Part shown: piece after piece, positions 5,756-6,170 of the stretch
Numbering within the stretch: position 1 is the stretch's first letter
How the letters are laid out: each line of letters begins with the position of its first letter
Source of the DNA: Gammaproteobacteria bacterium
Lineage (GTDB): Bacteria; Pseudomonadota; Gammaproteobacteria; Chromatiales; Chromatiaceae
DNA length: 6,170 nt
Direction of reading: 5' to 3'
NCBI GenBank assembly: GCA_015767355.1
Contig: JADWMH010000094.1
Location: 1,765 to 7,934, forward strand
Notes under the pieces: generated by a model
Told to the model about the DNA's origin: nothing
Seen by the model: the letters and a program-made list of their open reading frames with translations, nothing else
Database searches by the model: none
Made by a program: the position numbers and the translations under genes

Positions 5756-6170
5756 GATGACGACTCCTGCTGCGGATCATTTGCATGAGCAGCATTCCCG
5801 ACTGAATCGGGGGGATTCTGGTGTGATGCAAGCAACGTTTTGCTTTGCTTCTGGAGAAACTTCAGTTTGCTACGCAGCACCTCCTTTCCCATGCCGATGG
5901 TGAAATCGATGCCTGACGTGTGCCCCTCACAGCCTGATATTGATTCAAGATAGTTCAGTTCTTCACTGTAGTGGTTCTCCATCTCATCGAGCTTCTGCTG
6001 CAGCACCTCTGTCGGCAGCAGGTGGGCAAAGAACATCAGCACCATGAATTCCGATCTGAGCTGCTCCGATGCTGGCGTCTGCGCGAGTTCTGACAGAAAA
6101 GATGCCCGTCCCTCATCGGTGACATGAAACAGCTTGCGGTCAGGATGCTTCTCACCAGCCTCCACCCGGT
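5752..6170 (-). CDS. PadR-family transcriptional regulator, 5' end beyond the window
   Basis: This is the C-terminal part of a PadR-like regulator. The open frame runs uninterrupted to the window edge, so the GTG at 6165 is a Val codon, not the real start: the residues just before it (..RVEAGEKHPDRKLFHVTDEGR) are the beta-wing of a PadR winged helix, whose DNA-recognition helix lies outside the window. The wing is followed by a helical PadR C-terminal (Vir-type) dimerisation region, with RSEFMVLMFFAHLLPTEVL and the amphipathic QQKLDEMENHYSEELNYLES helix. A low-complexity polar tail (about the last 27 residues, ending QQESSS) is unlikely to be structured. PadR proteins are usually repressors released by small phenolic or hydrophobic ligands. 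Being first in the operon, with its TGA overlapping the adaptor's ATG, it probably autoregulates the pump. Family call is firm; ligand and operator are unknown. Confidence 0.85.
   Translation of the reverse strand, partial: RVEAGEKHPDRKLFHVTDEGRASFLSELAQTPASEQLRSEFMVLMFFAHLLPTEVLQQKLDEMENHYSEELNYLESISGCEGHTSGIDFTIGMGKEVLRSKLKFLQKQSKTLLASHQNPPDSVGNAAHANDPQQESSS
5764..5768 (-). promoter_or_regulatory. Shine-Dalgarno of the adaptor gene
   Basis: AGGAG on the minus strand lies 8 nt before the ATG at 5755, inside the last codons of the upstream regulator gene. It supports this start and independent loading of ribosomes in addition to coupling through the ATGA overlap. Confidence 0.7.

Noticed and set aside
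5752..6165. Complete small protein starting at GTG 6165
   Set aside because: The frame continues open to the window edge and the residues on both sides of the GTG form a PadR wing motif, so this is a truncated view of a longer gene.

Overview
The window carries four genes, all on the minus strand, in two blocks separated by a repeat-rich gap. The proteins and the style of the intergenic repeats suggest a chromosomal segment from a gammaproteobacterium, possibly a sulfur-oxidiser or related environmental lineage. That placement is inferred from general protein resemblance and repeat type, not from a marker gene.

In transcription order (high to low coordinates), the first block is a three-gene efflux operon. 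It begins with the C-terminal part of a PadR-family transcriptional regulator (5752-6170), whose DNA-binding N-terminus lies beyond the window. Next comes a periplasmic membrane-fusion (adaptor) protein (4715-5755) and then an RND inner-membrane pump of 1027 residues (1625-4708). The regulator and adaptor overlap by 4 nt (ATGA) and the adaptor and pump are 6 nt apart, so the three are almost certainly co-transcribed and translationally coupled. The likely job is proton-driven export of a lipophilic or toxic compound, controlled by the PadR protein. No outer-membrane channel gene is present in the window.

The 407-bp gap (1218-1624) holds no credible protein gene of normal length. Its distal half is a nested foldback structure. 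Perfect 22-bp outer inverted repeats (1387-1408 and 1600-1621) are built from ~10-bp ACACAGAT-type units. They enclose a second, imperfect inverted repeat of the dispersed GTCATTCCGGC type. The outer arm ends 3 nt from the pump gene's stop codon. The proximal half, leading into argD, contains an AT-rich palindrome, a possible promoter, a 7-bp GC hairpin with a T-rich tail, and a small hairpin that overlaps the argD Shine-Dalgarno.

The second block is argD (42-1217), a complete acetylornithine aminotransferase of arginine biosynthesis. Positions 1-41 hold only the start of the region downstream of argD, with nothing recognisable. I see no CRISPR, tRNA, rRNA, complete insertion sequence or prophage gene. 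The genes are ordinary families; the intergenic foldback structure and the argD leader are the parts most worth a second look.
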